The translations under genes and the position numbers were made by a program. Positions 61,511-64,000 of a DNA stretch of 64,000 bases are shown here, piece by piece (positions within the stretch are counted from its first letter, which is position 1; the number at the start of each line of letters is the position of its first letter). The notes beneath the pieces were generated by a model. It was not told where the DNA came from and ran no database searches. It saw nothing but the letters and a program-made list of their open reading frames with translations. This stretch comes from Oxytricha trifallax (lineage: Eukaryota; Ciliophora; Spirotrichea; Sporadotrichida; Oxytrichidae): NCBI GenBank assembly GCA_000711775.1, contig ARYC01002517.1, positions 1 to 64,000 of the forward strand. The letters are read 5' to 3'.

Positions 61511-62102
61511 TTTTACTTAATTACTATTTGATGGTTAATAAAATTAATATACTATACTAATTTCATTATGAGAATTACAAATGTTGATAATAAATATTGA
61601 TATCGTGTTTCTATTTTATAATTTCAATACATTTTATAAAATAATGTTGTATAAATATTATAATTGATATAAAAGTATGAAGTAACTCACTGAGCTATAA
61701 TAAGTGGCAAACACCATAATTAATCAAAATTAAAATGCAAATTAGATTAATAAATCTTCTTGGAAATTCAAGTAAAATTGAATGACTTCTCTAATGAAAT
61801 ATTCAATAGTAGCTCTATTGCTCTCTACTAATGGTAAGTGATGAATTTTATGCATGAATTTTAAAATTTCTAATGAAATTACGCTCTATAATTTGCTCTG
61901 ATATAAATAACTTAACATTAATCTGTTATAGTAGTGACAATGATAAACGCAAATAAAATTCATGAGAGATCTAGTTTAAATTAGGAAAAATCTAACAAAA
62001 ATTTCGCCTAATCGTAAGTAACAAACTTTAGATATTTCAGTTGATTAAGCCTTTCTTGTAGTAAAAGCGGGAATAAAATAAAATCTTCAATCTTAGATTT
62101 GA
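61511..62102. other. Divergent intergenic region
   Basis: Separates genes transcribed in opposite directions. A short exon-like stretch near 61962-62010 (ATG at 61962, GTAAGT at 62012) may be the true first exon of the plus-strand gene, but the frame after the nearest AG did not fit. Confidence 0.4.
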
Positions 62103-64000
62103 TGGACGTTGATATATTATCAGAAGAAGATCTCAAACTTTGGCCTTAAAACCATGATTTATTGCAAGCTAAGAGCTCAATTGAATAAAATTCTAAAGAA
62201 AAAGATATCGATGAATTCACTAAGCTTTCCACTCAAGAGATATCAGGAAAAAGTTAGAGTAAAGGAGGTTTATTAAGCGAAAAGAAGGAAGAAAAATTGT
62301 TGAGTAACTTAAACTCTGCAAATATAGAATTAGCTCAGAATCAAGCATCATCTTCAGGTATCTATAAATGTTTTAACCTACAAGTATAATAGATTCATTG
62401 AAGGACACTGATCTTGCAAAACGAATAAGTAACTATGTACAAACTGGTGAAAATATTGTATCTAAAACTTCAGCAGAGTCCTTTACAAGTTTGAATTCTA
62501 GTTATTACATAACAGTCTCAAACTATTTTAAGCAAGAATATGTTTAAAACATGATGATGCTTATGTCACTTATCACTTTCATACTTTTGCTGAAAACACT
62601 CCTTTCTAGTTTTGACTGTCTCAATATTTTGAAGGGTAGTCCCTTGAAAGAAGCTATTTATGTTTTATTTAGAGAGGTTGTAATAGTGCTTGTTGGAGCA
62701 GTAGTCATTGAAGCTCTTAACTACTATGATATTTTTAACTTTTCCAGAGAAAATTCAATTGGAGTTAGTTACTGCATACTTGTAACATTATTCCTTTGGA
62801 CATTACTAGGTATAATCTTGGTTGTCGCTGGACATAGATAGGTAAAGAAGTGGGATAAATATGAAGCTATAACTCAAAATTATCCCCATTTGGAGAAGAT
62901 TAAGAAACAATATGAGAGCATTTACTATAGAGATCAAAATGTACAGACTGGCCCTAATTTTGAAGCAGGGCTTATAGATAAAATAAAGTACTTTATAATG
63001 AGGTTGATCTTTATCCATCCCATATTCTTGCCTCCTCTAAGCGAGTCATTTTTAAGAAAGGATTTCAAGTTTTCTCATTACTTAGCTCACTCTTACTCCA
63101 AGGTACTTTAGCAATTCTTTAACACAAGTTGGGTATCCTTCTTATTCATAATAATCTTTGTGGATATGACTAAGCTTATCTATGGTCATGAGTAACTAAC
63201 ACATAAAGATTTTTCCTCTATTTTTTTGCCACTTTTTAACATTTTGCCACCCATATTTTTCTTGGGTATTTTCCTGAGCTACTTAGTTAACTTCAAAAAT
63301 ATTGAAAGAGTCCTATACCCTCATATCAAGCTATCTAATGGAAAATACTTAAAACCAGAGGAAATAAATTTTCATGATAATTATGATATCGTTGATCCAT
63401 TTGTACTTTATGATAATATTCCACAGCCAGAGTACCTTGAAATTGATGATAATGAAGATGAATCTTTTAAAGCCTATGAAAATAAGTTATTCTAAAGTAG
63501 TAAAGTGTATATCTCTAAAGTTTATATATCGTTTTATGAAAATGGTGTAGACGAGAGGCACTCAAGGTTTACTCTAAGAAGCCCACCAGCTCATAAATAC
63601 GATTAAGATGAAGAAGGTAGCATGATGCTTCAAAGAGAAAGTGACTCAAGAAGATCAGAAGATTCTGAAATAAGAATAAATCACATTAAATAATGGGAGA
63701 CTGAAGATAAGAAAAATTCAAGCAAATCTTTTGGGATCTATCTCAGGTATTCATAGCTTACTTATTATAATATTTGCATTTAGAGAATCAAAGTTCGGAA
63801 ATATCCCTAATAGACATGAAATGTTGTTCATCGGAGGTAGAAGTGGAAAGACTATTGCAAGAACCTCACTCTAGGTGTTTTACCTTCTCTCAATAATTTA
63901 TCTATCAACTTACTTGGTGTTTAGCGTTCAGAAAATTTATCATTTATTCAAAGACAGCGATAGACATACTTTGATTACTTTATGCGTAGCAATGACCATT
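62103..64000 (+). CDS. Multi-pass membrane protein of unknown function (3' end outside window)
   Basis: Start ATG 62103 (MDVDILSEEDLKLWPQNHDL); an earlier exon is possible. An acidic N-terminal region is followed by an intron (about 62358-62389, GTATCT...AATAG). Hydrophobic segments: MSLITFILLLKTLLSS, EVVIVLVGAVVIEALNYY, YCILVTLFLWTLLGIILVVA, VSFLFIIIFVDMTKLIYG, LFNILPPIFFLGIFLSYLVN and VFYLLSIIYLSTYLVFSVQK. Between the fifth and sixth lies a long acidic loop, with an intron at about 63747-63782. Open at the window edge. No family recognised. Confidence 0.7.

Overview
Germline (micronuclear) DNA of a spirotrich ciliate of the Oxytricha/Stylonychia type. TAA and TAG are read as glutamine throughout and only TGA stops. 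Telomere-type C4A4/G4T4 repeats cap transposon ends. Nearly every gene is cut by AT-rich internal eliminated sequences (IESs), and short direct repeats ('pointers') at the segment ends rejoin the reading frame when the IES is removed. Pointers found by eye that keep the frame: GATGA and GGCCT (TIM23-like gene), AAATCAT and CTTTCATA (10.8-12.65 kb), TAGTATTAAT (14.7-18.3 kb), TGAAGCAG, TAAGCT, CCATTGAA and CAATGGAT (EF-hand gene), TGAAG (polo kinase), TTTAATGAGA and ATGAAAT (31.4-34.85 kb), AACTCTA (38.3-52.1 kb). All MDS orders seen are linear; none looks scrambled. Gene limits are germline spans that include IESs and introns.

Layout. 1-2.2 kb: two nested TBE transposon ends carrying zinc-finger/kinase genes, next to or inside an Asn/Ser-rich minus-strand gene. 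3.4-6.1 kb: a TIM23-like import channel gene and an SDR oxidoreductase. 6.9-10.2 kb: three tandem secreted lysozyme-like genes without IESs. 10.8-18.8 kb: four minus-strand genes for coiled-coil or Gln/Asn-rich proteins. 19.1-22.9 kb: an EF-hand protein in about a dozen segments, one IES holding a MITE. 23.2-29.5 kb: a polo-like kinase and a Ulp1/SENP-type SUMO protease. 30-37.7 kb: three genes of unknown function, one split by a TBE. 38.3-52.1 kb: one large gene whose longest IES (about 9.9 kb) is almost entirely one transposon. 52.3-61.5 kb: minus-strand genes for an RBR ubiquitin ligase, a TBC Rab-GAP, an IQ-like coiled-coil protein and two mitochondrial-type proteins. 62.1-64 kb: a multi-pass membrane protein running off the window.

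The most interesting object is the 9.8-kb element at 40,299-50,115. It has 101-bp perfect inverted repeats tipped by C4A4-type telomere sequence. It carries an apparently intact IS630/Tc1-like DDE transposase, a divergently transcribed 297-aa coiled-coil protein, an 89-aa protein, and a long SecA-like DEAD-motor ATPase. Its genes are broken by unusually short introns (mostly 16-65 nt). It resembles TBEs in ends and transposase but has a different inverted repeat and cargo, so it may be an undescribed telomere-bearing family.

Limits: no alignments or searches were run. Coordinates of IES-split genes are the outer limits; some internal joins were not resolved.
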